From assembly GCA_007123785.1 (NCBI GenBank), contig SLGL01000318.1:1-8661 (forward strand): a stretch of DNA of 8,661 bases, written 5' to 3'. The notes under the pieces were generated by a model, which saw only the letters and a list, made by a program, of their open reading frames with translations, was not told the DNA's origin and ran no database searches. Source of the stretch: Balneolaceae bacterium (lineage in GTDB: Bacteria > Bacteroidota > Rhodothermia > Balneolales > Balneolaceae). The first letter of the stretch is position 1. Every line of letters begins with the position of its first letter. This document shows positions 1-7,020 of this stretch, one piece after another. The translations under genes and the position numbers were made by a program.

Positions 1-63
1 AGTAACTGTGCCAGAATTATATGATAATTTTTTTATGATTTCAACAATCTCCTTAAAAGCCTA
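1..63 (-). other. recB: In-frame continuation of recB beyond the amber codon
   Basis: Read in the recB frame, the bases after the TAG (61-63) encode AFKEIVEIIKKL followed by SYNSGTVT, with no further stop before the window edge. In RecB and related UvrD-like helicases, a helix-rich stretch ending in a (G)xxTFDDL motif is expected at about this place. GTVT at the edge would fit the start of that motif. The frame therefore has not decayed and there is no frameshift; one codon is the only visible lesion. The match to the DDL motif is inferred, because the decisive residues lie outside the window. Confidence 0.6.
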
Positions 64-1050
64 TGCAATCAGGCCGGTTTTTATCTGATCAATATCCTGG
101 ATAAGTTCATGGTAGTCATTGCTAATTTCAAAAAAACGGTGATGTATAGTGGGTTCTGCATTTCTTGATGTGGGTAGATTGGATTCATCGTAGAGATAAT
201 CTGAAATAAAATAGTTTAAACTATCAGGCGAATCCTGGCTGAACTCCTCATCCTCCAGAAAAGAAATCAGCTTATTCAGCCGTGAATCAAGATACTGCTG
301 AAACCTGCTTATATCGCACTTTGAGAGAATCTCAAGAATTTCAGACTGCTCCTCATTCCATACTTGAACCATCTCCTTTCTCAGTTGAATTACATCCTCC
401 AGATATGCACCTATGTCACCAGCAGGAATCACTCCTTCAATTTCGGCATAAGGCTTACTGAAGAGCGGCCTGATCAGGTTCTTCAGCTCAGAGGGTGAAT
501 TTGCCAGTTTCATTAACGTTGAGATAAGATAACGTCCGATATCATTTTTGCTGTGGTGATCCATGAAAAGTCGCCAGTAATCTTCCACTGCCTGATCGAG
601 CAGATCATCTTTTGGGGCAATCTCAACATCCATCGGGGTACCTGTGAGCAGCACCTCCTCTTTCAATACTTTCTGGCAAAATCCGTGAATGGTGGTCACC
701 TGGTTTTCATCAAAATTGAGAATGGCTTCCCGAAGTATATTAATGGCTGCCGATCTGTTTTGAACCGTTTCGTAAAATTCGTTTAAAAATACGTCTCCTT
801 CTTTTTCAGGCCCCTCTTCAAGAACACGCAGGCAATTTCGAAGCTGCCGGAAAATACGACTGCTCAGTTCCGAGGTCGCTTTGCGTGTAAACGTCATTAC
901 AAGAATTTGACTGATATCCAGCTTCTTTTCAATCAGCAGCCGTATAAACAGGCCTGCAATGGTATAAGTTTTTCCCGTACCTGCACTCGCTTCAATCAAT
1001 ACGCGAGCTTTCCAGTCGAGATCAAAAATGGATTTGATTTCGGTTTTCAT
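61..1050 (-). CDS. recB: RecB (exodeoxyribonuclease V beta subunit), N-terminal part, ended by an in-frame amber codon
   Basis: In RecBCD, RecB is the 3'-5' SF1 helicase and carries the nuclease domain that processes DNA double-strand ends. The 329 residues show helicase motif I (Walker A, ASAGTGKT, residues 21-28), motif Ia (TFTRKATSEL, 53-62) and the RecB-typical TIHGFC (120-125). Family members usually run to about 1,100-1,200 residues. This reading stops before the later helicase motifs and the nuclease domain, at a TAG at 61-63. The start is firm: the ATG at 1048-1050 overlaps the recC TGA (ATGA) and has AAGGAG five bases upstream, so recC and recB are probably translationally coupled. 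Beyond the TAG the same frame stays open and looks family-like, so this is either a nonsense-mutated gene or a sequence error. Identity as RecB is secure; whether the gene works is not. Confidence 0.9.
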   Translation of the reverse strand: MKTEIKSIFDLDWKARVLIEASAGTGKTYTIAGLFIRLLIEKKLDISQILVMTFTRKATSELSSRIFRQLRNCLRVLEEGPEKEGDVFLNEFYETVQNRSAAINILREAILNFDENQVTTIHGFCQKVLKEEVLLTGTPMDVEIAPKDDLLDQAVEDYWRLFMDHHSKNDIGRYLISTLMKLANSPSELKNLIRPLFSKPYAEIEGVIPAGDIGAYLEDVIQLRKEMVQVWNEEQSEILEILSKCDISRFQQYLDSRLNKLISFLEDEEFSQDSPDSLNYFISDYLYDESNLPTSRNAEPTIHHRFFEISNDYHELIQDIDQIKTGLIA

Positions 1051-4000
1051 GAAATCTCCTTTATGTGGCTCTGCATTGTCCGTATCACCCTTAGATACAT
1101 TTCATTCAAGAAACGTTCCGAAAACCTGGCATCTTCACCCAGCAGCGTAGAAATGGCGATCTGTTCTCTCTCTCCAAACTGCCGGAAACCACCCTCAAAT
1201 TCGCTGGCGGCCTTCTTCAGGGCTGCTCCTTCCCCCTTCTTTTTCCCGGTCTCTTCGTATTCGTAAAGTGTTTTCGGGAAAAAGAGCTGAGGCTCATTGA
1301 AACCCATTTCGTAAACATTCATCATCTCCTGCAAAATCTCGTGCGGCAGTTCAGGCGGTTTGAGGGAATAGAGTTTCGGAGATCCTTTTTTCAAATCGCA
1401 AAGCAGGAATCCTTCATCTTGTTCTCCCCTGGATACCATCCGGCAGAGATACCGAATCCAGCTCTGAACTGCCAGTTTTCCTGAAAATTTCGAAGGATTG
1501 ATATCGAGAAACACGCGAGTGGAATAAGTGATGATCTCATCCTCTATCTGGCGATCTTTCAGCGTAAAAGAGATCTGTTCACGATGCATCAGAGGTTCAA
1601 AGCCGTGCTCTGTAATTACTGCAATCGCCTCCTGAACAGCACGCTTCAATTCCCGAACCTTTTTCAAGCCCGGCCAGCCCGAAGGTACAGCACCCGACAA
1701 AAGCAACATTCTGAGAATCTTATCTTCCTCTATACCGCCGAGCAGCCAGCCGAAGACACGCTGGAACAGAATGTGCTCTTCGAGATGGTTGATGCCAAAT
1801 TCATCTTTCTCCTCCCCGTTATCTTTAAACCTAACCTCAAACCGCTTTCGTAAAAACCAATCGAGAGGGTTTCTGAAGAATCCTGTCAGATCACGAATGG
1901 AAATTTTTTCCGATTCTTCCGATGCGGGCAGGATCTCATGCCTGATTCCCGCTACAGGTTCCTCCTCACTGAACAGTGCCTGCACAGCTTTGTAATACGT
2001 GCTTGAATAGCTTCTTCTTTCGGCAAAATTGAATGACGAGAATCCGTTCAGGGCTTCTTTCCGGATGAGATGCTCTTCCTCCAGCCCGGTGATCGTCTCC
2101 AGCATAGCCAACCACTCGCTTACAATGGATGAAGGGGGAATCGGCTCATTATCCACAGGACTCTGCCCGGTGTAACTGCAGTAATGCACATCCTGAGCGG
2201 CAAGGATTGATTCCAGAAAAAGATTTCGGTCTTCCAGCTTGCGGTTACGGTCGCCGGTTTTGGGATGTTGTGCAATCAGATCGTAGGATGGTGATATAGG
2301 TTTGCGCGGAAAATCATATTCATTCAGCCCGATGATTGCAATGATCCGAAATGGAATGCTTCTCACGGGAACCATCGAACTGAAAATTACACCACGCGTA
2401 AACATGGCCCCGGAGGAAGCTGACTGCTGTAATTCATTCCGGATTTCATCCCGAAAAAGAGAGAAAGAGACGGGGTGAACCGTTCCGGCCGTACGGCTGC
2501 TGTCCGACACTTTTTGAATGGACTTTACGAGCCGTATGCCTTCATTACTGTCGAGTGTTTTTTCATCGAAGAATTCAGCAAGAACCGATTCGAACCAGTT
2601 GCACCACTCCATAATCGTTTTTTTGGCCTGAACCTCCTTTCGCATGACTTTCAGCCGGTTCAGCCAGTGTGTAAATTTCGCCCAGACCTCCTGCTCGCCC
2701 GTACCGGTGATTGCATCATACAGAAGTGTATTATTCAGGATATGGGTCTCTTCAGTACCGGTAAGTTGTCCCAGCCAGCCGCTTTTCAGGGCTGAGTGCC
2801 AGGTCTGCCATTCGTCAGCGGGCTGCCCCCACTCCTTTCGATGCTCCGAATCGATACCCCAGATTACATGATTCTCTTCCATCCACTCTCTGACTCTCGA
2901 TGCATCGGAGGTGGTCATCTGAAGCTTTTCCCGGACCGGCTCCGACTGAAACAGGTCCATCACCTGTGAAAAAAGAAAACGGGAATCGGTAAGCTGAAGG
3001 AGCTGTTCTGCAGAGCGGATCAGGCCGGTGTCTGAGCTTCGGAATCCGCCCAGGTAATACGGAATAGCGGGCTGTCCCTGCTCCGGATTATCTAAAACGG
3101 CACGAATGGCCTGCTTATAGCGATCCAGGCCTGGCGTGACGATGAGAACATCATTCGGACTGAGAGTTTCGTCTTCTTCGAACTTTTCAAGTAAAAACTG
3201 CTGCAGGGTTTCGATCTCTCTGAGCGGGGAGTGACAACTCCGGATTTCAATTCCATCCGGATTCCCCTCACCCCGAATGTTCACAACAGAAGAGCCGCTG
3301 ACAACCGAACGCTTAATATCTCCAAGTGTGGTGTCTGCAAAATCAGCAGAAAATTCTTCCTGAATCTCACCATCAAGAGCCTGAACTCCTTGCTGAACGT
3401 TCCGTGCTTCCTGGCCGAAACTGCGAATCAGCTCATTTTTATTTCCTTCGAAAGTGGTTACAAGCTGAAGATGATAAACATTGATCTCTGTACGGTCCCC
3501 CGCAGCCTTTATCATCTGGATGACTGACATCGGCACCAGCCCGGCATTGAAAACAAAAAGGTACTCATCCGTTTTGATGTTTCCCTGCTCTATTGCACGA
3601 AATGTTTTCTGAAAAAGCTCCGCCCTGTTCAGCGACTGAGTACTCTTTTTTTTCCAGGTCTGATGAAGTATTTGCCAGAGTTCCGCCTGCCACTCTTCAT
3701 TACCGGAACCTGTTTTTCCGTTCTGCCACCGGATCAGCATCTCGGGACGATACACCAGATACTGGTCAAACACAGAAGAGATCTGAGCAGCCAGATGCAG
3801 TACAGCTTCCTCCTTTACATCATCGGGGCGCGCTGCGATATAGCGGTCTAAAACCGGAAAACTGGCGCGAATCTGATCATCTAAAAGCAGTTCAAAAAGA
3901 GTCCATTTCATTGGTGCCGGATCGGACGGGAGCAGGCCGGGCAGACCTGGCCATAATTTTCGCACCTGTTCCCACTGCCATTCGGCGGGTAGTATGCACT

Positions 4001-4181
4001 CAAGATTTCCCGCAAACCCGCTGTTTTCGGCCAAAAAGAGTTTCAGCCACCGGGCAGTATCGAGATTGGGAACGATAATGGTTTGCGGTACGAACGGATC
4101 ATCCGAAGCCGACTGTTCCAGAGTGGAAGCAAGGCGCTTTGCAAGAATGGACAGACTTTGGCTTCGTGTGATTTGAATCAT
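1047..4181 (-). CDS. recC: RecC (exodeoxyribonuclease V gamma subunit)
   Basis: RecC is the non-catalytic scaffold of RecBCD. It holds RecB and RecD, splits the duplex and recognises Chi; its folds are a degenerate helicase and a degenerate nuclease. Family hallmarks are clear. The N-terminus reads IQITRSQSLSILAKRL. CHSPLRE lies near residue 315, followed by DVLIVTPGLDRY. A conserved block at about 590-700 has PVRSIPFRIIAIIGLNEYDFPR, GDRNRKLEDRNLFLESIL and SYTGQS. FRNPLDWFLRKRFEV near 770 opens the nuclease-like domain. The length of 1,044 residues is close to the family's usual 1,100. I chose the ATG at 4179-4181. A longer in-frame reading from a GTG at 4247 adds 22 residues, but these run through a palindrome and a promoter-like box, while family N-termini match the ATG. 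The stop overlaps the recB start (ATGA). Confidence 0.93.
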   Translation of the reverse strand: MIQITRSQSLSILAKRLASTLEQSASDDPFVPQTIIVPNLDTARWLKLFLAENSGFAGNLECILPAEWQWEQVRKLWPGLPGLLPSDPAPMKWTLFELLLDDQIRASFPVLDRYIAARPDDVKEEAVLHLAAQISSVFDQYLVYRPEMLIRWQNGKTGSGNEEWQAELWQILHQTWKKKSTQSLNRAELFQKTFRAIEQGNIKTDEYLFVFNAGLVPMSVIQMIKAAGDRTEINVYHLQLVTTFEGNKNELIRSFGQEARNVQQGVQALDGEIQEEFSADFADTTLGDIKRSVVSGSSVVNIRGEGNPDGIEIRSCHSPLREIETLQQFLLEKFEEDETLSPNDVLIVTPGLDRYKQAIRAVLDNPEQGQPAIPYYLGGFRSSDTGLIRSAEQLLQLTDSRFLFSQVMDLFQSEPVREKLQMTTSDASRVREWMEENHVIWGIDSEHRKEWGQPADEWQTWHSALKSGWLGQLTGTEETHILNNTLLYDAITGTGEQEVWAKFTHWLNRLKVMRKEVQAKKTIMEWCNWFESVLAEFFDEKTLDSNEGIRLVKSIQKVSDSSRTAGTVHPVSFSLFRDEIRNELQQSASSGAMFTRGVIFSSMVPVRSIPFRIIAIIGLNEYDFPRKPISPSYDLIAQHPKTGDRNRKLEDRNLFLESILAAQDVHYCSYTGQSPVDNEPIPPSSIVSEWLAMLETITGLEEEHLIRKEALNGFSSFNFAERRSYSSTYYKAVQALFSEEEPVAGIRHEILPASEESEKISIRDLTGFFRNPLDWFLRKRFEVRFKDNGEEKDEFGINHLEEHILFQRVFGWLLGGIEEDKILRMLLLSGAVPSGWPGLKKVRELKRAVQEAIAVITEHGFEPLMHREQISFTLKDRQIEDEIITYSTRVFLDINPSKFSGKLAVQSWIRYLCRMVSRGEQDEGFLLCDLKKGSPKLYSLKPPELPHEILQEMMNVYEMGFNEPQLFFPKTLYEYEETGKKKGEGAALKKAASEFEGGFRQFGEREQIAISTLLGEDARFSERFLNEMYLRVIRTMQSHIKEIS
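1056..1061 (-). promoter_or_regulatory. Strong Shine-Dalgarno sequence for recB inside the end of recC
   Basis: On the minus strand AAGGAG lies five bases before the recB ATG and within the last codons of recC. It is the best Shine-Dalgarno match at any start in this window. The promoter-proximal genes lack one, so internal operon genes here may rely on it more. Confidence 0.75.
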
Positions 4182-4212
4182 CGGATTAGATCGTTTAACG
4201 CGTTTGTTCAGC

Positions 4213-4220
4213 CAAACATA
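4213..4220 (-). promoter_or_regulatory. Candidate recC promoter -7 box (TATGTTTG)
   Basis: On the minus strand TATGTTTG matches exactly the Bacteroidota housekeeping -7 element TAnnTTTG. It lies 31 bases before the recC ATG at 4181, which implies a short leader. A matching TTG -33 element at the usual distance is not visible; the expected place is covered by a GTGACA/TGTCAC palindrome. This supports separate transcription of recCB and the ATG start, but it rests on one short motif. Confidence 0.35.
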
Positions 4221-4226
4221 CAAATG

Positions 4227-4247
4227 AAAAGTGACAGGTTGTGTCAC
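4227..4247 (-). terminator. Palindrome GTGACA-N5-TGTCAC with T-rich tail: candidate rsmE terminator or recC operator
   Basis: On the minus strand GTGACA (4247-4242) and TGTCAC (4236-4231) form a perfect 6-bp inverted repeat with a CAACC loop, followed by TTTT. Three G·T pairs could extend the stem outward. It lies 59 bases after the rsmE stop, so it could be a modest Rho-independent terminator. It also covers the position expected for the -33 element of the recC promoter candidate, so it could instead be an operator. The sequence alone does not decide between them. Confidence 0.4.
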
Positions 4248-4305
4248 CCCATCTAAAAAAAAATACTCCTAATACTTGAACCTAAATCTATTTACACCGA
4301 ATGTA

Positions 4306-4998
4306 TCACTTTATTTTAAAGCGAACAGTCATCACAATAGCGGCTGTTTCAGTACGCAACCTATTTGGCCCCAGTGAATAAGGTGTGGCATTTCGACTTT
4401 TTAGAATATCTCGCTCCCCATCCGAGAAACCTCCTTCCGGGCCGATGATCAAATGATATCGGTCACTTTGCAAAACAGGTTCCGTATGTCCTCCGGCTGT
4501 TTCATCGGCCATTACAATAACTGCTTTTTCATCTGCTGATTCCAGCGCCTGTTTCAGGGAGTTCACGACTCTGACATCGGGTAAAAAAAGCCTGAGTGAC
4601 TGCTTCATCGCCGCCAGGACAGTACTCCGGATTCGATCTTCCCTTACGTTTCCTTTCTCACTGTAACTGCCTTTAAAAAGAATGATTTCATCTGCCCCCA
4701 ATTCCACCGCTTTTTCAACAGCAAACTCAAGACGATCCCTTTTTTTGATGATTCCAAGACAGAGTGTGACGAAAGGCTCCTGCCGTACTTCTGTTTCCGT
4801 TTCTTCAATCTTTACCGAAACCTGCTCCTTCGAATTACCGGAAATGGTGCAACGGTACCGTTTACCCCGGCCATCTGTAACATCCAGTGATTCCCCCACA
4901 GTATATCGAAGCACTCTTGCGATATGCTTTGCCTCCTGACCTAAAATATGAATTTCAGGTGGTATTATGTTGTCAGGATCGACATAAAACAGGTTCAT
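4306..4998 (-). CDS. rsmE: RsmE, 16S rRNA (uracil(1498)-N3)-methyltransferase
   Basis: This cytoplasmic SPOUT-class enzyme methylates N3 of U1498 of 16S rRNA in the 30S subunit, using S-adenosylmethionine. The 230-residue length is normal for the family. Residues 1-70 form the PUA-like RNA-binding part, with EAKHIARVLRYTVGE at 22-36. The trefoil-knot methyltransferase part follows: KKRDRLEFAVEKAVELGADEI (85-105), a variant of the AxxQS-R helix reading AAMKQSLR (129-136), the SAM-binding IGPEGGFSDGE (185-195) and the knot motif LGPNRLRTETAA (209-220). The ATG at 4996-4998 overlaps the stop of the upstream Fe-S protein gene (ATGA), with a weak GAGGGG Shine-Dalgarno just before it. It is the last gene of the dcd-BFD-rsmE operon. 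Confidence 0.96.
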   Translation of the reverse strand: MNLFYVDPDNIIPPEIHILGQEAKHIARVLRYTVGESLDVTDGRGKRYRCTISGNSKEQVSVKIEETETEVRQEPFVTLCLGIIKKRDRLEFAVEKAVELGADEIILFKGSYSEKGNVREDRIRSTVLAAMKQSLRLFLPDVRVVNSLKQALESADEKAVIVMADETAGGHTEPVLQSDRYHLIIGPEGGFSDGERDILKSRNATPYSLGPNRLRTETAAIVMTVRFKIK

Positions 4999-5210
4999 GT
5001 ACCCCTCTTTTTTTGCTGAATACCGCCAGGCACAAATGATGTTTCACCTGTTTCCAGCATCCGTTCAATATAGGGCAGGCAGAGTTTGCAATTGGTACTG
5101 CTCAATTTTTCAGCCTGAATTTCCTGTACGGTCCGCAAACCCCTCTCATTAACAGACTTCAGAATTTGTTCAAACGAAATTTGGTGACAGATACATCGGT
5201 CAACCGGCAT
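4995..5210 (-). CDS. Small BFD-like [2Fe-2S]-binding protein
   Basis: The 71-residue product has four cysteines spaced C6-x-C8-x32-C41-x2-C44. This is the ligand pattern of the Bfd ([2Fe-2S] bacterioferritin-associated ferredoxin) domain, which holds one [2Fe-2S] cluster in a small helical fold. The helices between and after the ligands (FEQILKSVNERGLRTVQEIQ and LPYIERML) also fit. The last 15 or so residues are polar and basic. Known Bfd partners are bacterioferritin (iron release) or larger oxidoreductases; neither is encoded here, so the partner is unknown. The gene starts one base after the dcd stop (that base is 5211) and overlaps rsmE by four bases, so it is clearly co-transcribed with both. 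The start has no good Shine-Dalgarno, which fits coupling to dcd translation. Cluster binding is confident; the physiological role is not. Confidence 0.85.
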   Translation of the reverse strand: MPVDRCICHQISFEQILKSVNERGLRTVQEIQAEKLSSTNCKLCLPYIERMLETGETSFVPGGIQQKKRGT

Positions 5211-5211
5211 C

Positions 5212-6423
5212 TTACCGCTGTTTAAAGTGTTTGCCCAGTTTTAGTCCCTGGCCCTGGTAATTACTTTTGATTTCATTTCCGTACACAAAATCGGGGATCT
5301 CGGTATTCGGCTCAAATTTCATACTGCAGAAAGTCTGTCCGTGCTCAATCAGAAAAGGTACATCGTGAGAGCGTACTTCCAGAACGGCCCGTGCTCCTTT
5401 GTCAGCTACTTCCCCCCCGAATCCACTGTCGAAAAATCCGGCGTAGTGGGTTCGTAGTTCACCTGAACCGGTATCGTAGGCGATCATTTCGGCGGCAAGG
5501 TGTTTGGGAATGCGACACCGCTCACTTGAGGCAAAAATGTAGAATGCTTCCGGTTCAAGGATCAGGTGTTCGTTGTTAGCCGTCAGAATCGGCTCCCAGA
5601 AATCGGAAATTTCGTAGTGATTGACGTTATCCAGATTGATCAGATCCCGATGTTTTTTTGCCTTGTACCCGAGCAGGTCGTTTTCATCTCCCTTCAGGTT
5701 CACGCTCATAAAAAGGCCGTTATTTACATTGAGCTTATCCATCGGAAGAGGCTGGCCGGCTTCATCAAACAGAAGCGGATCACTCCCGTGTGTGCGCAGA
5801 ATATCCTGGTCACTCAGAACGGTGTGTCCGTGCCGGATACGAAGCTGGTTGAGCCGCTGACCCGTGCGAACTTTAATCGGAAACGACTTGGGCACCACTT
5901 CGAGATAGAGCCGGCCGCGAAATCCATGTTCAATCTCTTCGAACCTGTGGGAGTAGTCGGTGATGACGCGCGTAAAAATATCGAGCCTTCCGGTGGTGCT
6001 TTTGGGGTTGGCTTTGGCCGAGAGGTTTTCTTCGGAAATCAGCCTGATTTCATCACCATCCGAGCCGTTGAACAGGTTTTTCTGCATTGAGTAGTGCGAT
6101 GCGGGCAGTTTGAGCTGTTCCAGCAGCGGAATGATATATACACAATTCGGCTCCAGTACGGCTCCATTCTCAATAGAAAATTTGTATTGAAAAAGTTTAT
6201 CGATCTTCTGCTGAACCGTTTCATTTTCCGGCAAAAAACTACTCCGAACACGATAGGCTGTTTCGCCCAGTCTCAGGTCGATGGAGTTGGGCTGATATTG
6301 ATTTTCTTCAATCGGGAAACCCTCCACACCCGAAACAATTCCCGCTTCGTTGAGCAGTTTCAGTTTCTGAACCGGCAGGATTCCCTTCGTTCGTAACGTA
6401 ACTTCGCTGATGGTTTTACTCAT
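5212..6423 (-). CDS. dcd: 2'-deoxycytidine 5'-triphosphate deaminase, long duplicated type
   Basis: This cytoplasmic enzyme deaminates dCTP to dUTP and so feeds dTMP synthesis. At 403 residues it is about twice the classical Dcd and belongs to the family with two dUTPase-like halves. Numbering is from the ATG. The first half has QPNSIDLRLG (44-53), ANPKSTTGRLDIFTRV (138-153), GFRGRLYLEVVP (167-178) and RTGQRLNQLRI (186-196). The second half has FYIFASSERCRIPKHLAAEM (294-313), THYAGFFDSGFGG (325-337), then LEVRS (348-352) and LIEHGQTFCSMKF (359-370). Compared with classical Dcd, the LExxx glutamates are the likely catalytic counterparts. I chose the ATG at 6421-6423; a GTG eight codons upstream (6447) is possible but lacks family support. 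The product is first in an operon with the Fe-S protein and rsmE. No Shine-Dalgarno is seen. Confidence 0.92.
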   Translation of the reverse strand: MSKTISEVTLRTKGILPVQKLKLLNEAGIVSGVEGFPIEENQYQPNSIDLRLGETAYRVRSSFLPENETVQQKIDKLFQYKFSIENGAVLEPNCVYIIPLLEQLKLPASHYSMQKNLFNGSDGDEIRLISEENLSAKANPKSTTGRLDIFTRVITDYSHRFEEIEHGFRGRLYLEVVPKSFPIKVRTGQRLNQLRIRHGHTVLSDQDILRTHGSDPLLFDEAGQPLPMDKLNVNNGLFMSVNLKGDENDLLGYKAKKHRDLINLDNVNHYEISDFWEPILTANNEHLILEPEAFYIFASSERCRIPKHLAAEMIAYDTGSGELRTHYAGFFDSGFGGEVADKGARAVLEVRSHDVPFLIEHGQTFCSMKFEPNTEIPDFVYGNEIKSNYQGQGLKLGKHFKQR

Positions 6424-6559
6424 AAAATGATTAGATAATTTCTGCACTGCGAAGTTAATAATTTATGAGAAGTTTTTAAGTTAAAGTTGGGAATTTAAAA
6501 AGGGTTCTTCGGGAATTTTTGTGGGTATTTATTTTTGAGATATTTGAGATAAATGAAAT

Positions 6560-6586
6560 CCCCTTCTCGAGAGGGAACTGCAGGGG
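6560..6586. repeat. C-rich/G-rich palindromic element, possible REP-like copy
   Basis: CCCCTTCTCGAGAGGG is nearly self-complementary around TCTCGAGA, and is followed after seven bases by GGGG. The same layout (CCCCTTC arm, GGGAAGGGG-like arm, further G-run) occurs at 8239-8290. Intergenic palindromes of this C-rich/G-rich kind are common in Bacteroidota genomes. Calling these two degenerate copies of one family is inference. Confidence 0.4.
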
Positions 6587-6965
6587 CCATCATATCAATT
6601 CACCCACAACATTTGCTGTAGAATATTAAAAAGATGAACTTACTACATTCGTAGATTAACTTTTACGGGACCACCACAAGAGTGTTCACAATCGATCGAG
6701 TGGCGATGTTGATGCTACGTACCACATCGAGATAAACGGCTGGAATAAAACATCATGATTGCTTTTTCTTTGGTGATCATGGTATTAAGAATTTCTCAAC
6801 TGAAGTAATTTAATCAACGAAGCGGAAATTTCATAAGTATGATGAGATGAGTATCAGGTGGTTAACCTGCATAATGTAACAAGCTCCACTTTTATTCTGA
6901 ATAGCAAAAAGCGGATTAGTGACCAGCCAGATGACAATGAACGCATCGAAGTGTCTATATAGAGG

Positions 6966-6990
6966 CAAAATAAAAACGATTTTTTATCGC
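6966..6990 (-). terminator. Weak candidate Rho-independent terminator of the TPR gene
   Basis: On the minus strand GCGAT-AAAAA-ATCGT forms a 5-bp stem (one G·T pair) and is followed by TTTTTATTTT. It lies 31 bases beyond the TPR stop codon. The stem is short and AT-rich, so termination efficiency is doubtful; the T-tract and the position are the best evidence. Confidence 0.4.
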
Positions 6991-7020
6991 AGACAATACA
7001 TCTTACGCGCTGCTGAATCA

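Larger units (their letters stand above)
6448..7020. other. 573-bp intergenic region without a recognisable gene
   Basis: This AT-rich stretch lies between the dcd operon and the TPR gene, both on the minus strand. It should hold the dcd promoter, but no convincing one is visible; a TAACTTCG just before the upstream GTG is one mismatch from TAnnTTTG. It also holds a C-rich/G-rich palindromic element (6560-6586), a hairpin with 8-bp arms 6752-6759/6776-6783 (one wobble), and a weak terminator for the TPR gene (6966-6990). Short open stretches on both strands are interrupted by stops and matched nothing I recognise. Confidence 0.6.

Noticed and set aside
3593..4078. 161-codon open frame on the plus strand
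   Set aside because: It lies wholly antisense to the N-terminal part of recC, whose family motifs are clear. The product is of no recognisable family and has a composition typical of a shadow frame.
4182..4247. N-terminal 22-residue extension of recC from a GTG
   Set aside because: These codons overlap the palindrome and the -7-like box, and RecC family N-termini align with the ATG at 4181.
4248..4275. T-tract on the minus strand after rsmE as a Rho-independent terminator
   Set aside because: The preceding sequence has a direct repeat (AGTAT-TAGG-AGTAT), not an inverted one, so no stem forms in front of the T-run.
5566..6090. 174-codon open frame on the plus strand
   Set aside because: It is antisense to the motif-rich middle of the dCTP deaminase gene, and its product shows no family features.
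6424..6447. N-terminal 8-residue extension of dcd from a GTG
   Set aside because: It has no Shine-Dalgarno or family support, and a one-mismatch TAnnTTTG box directly upstream would put the transcription start near this GTG.
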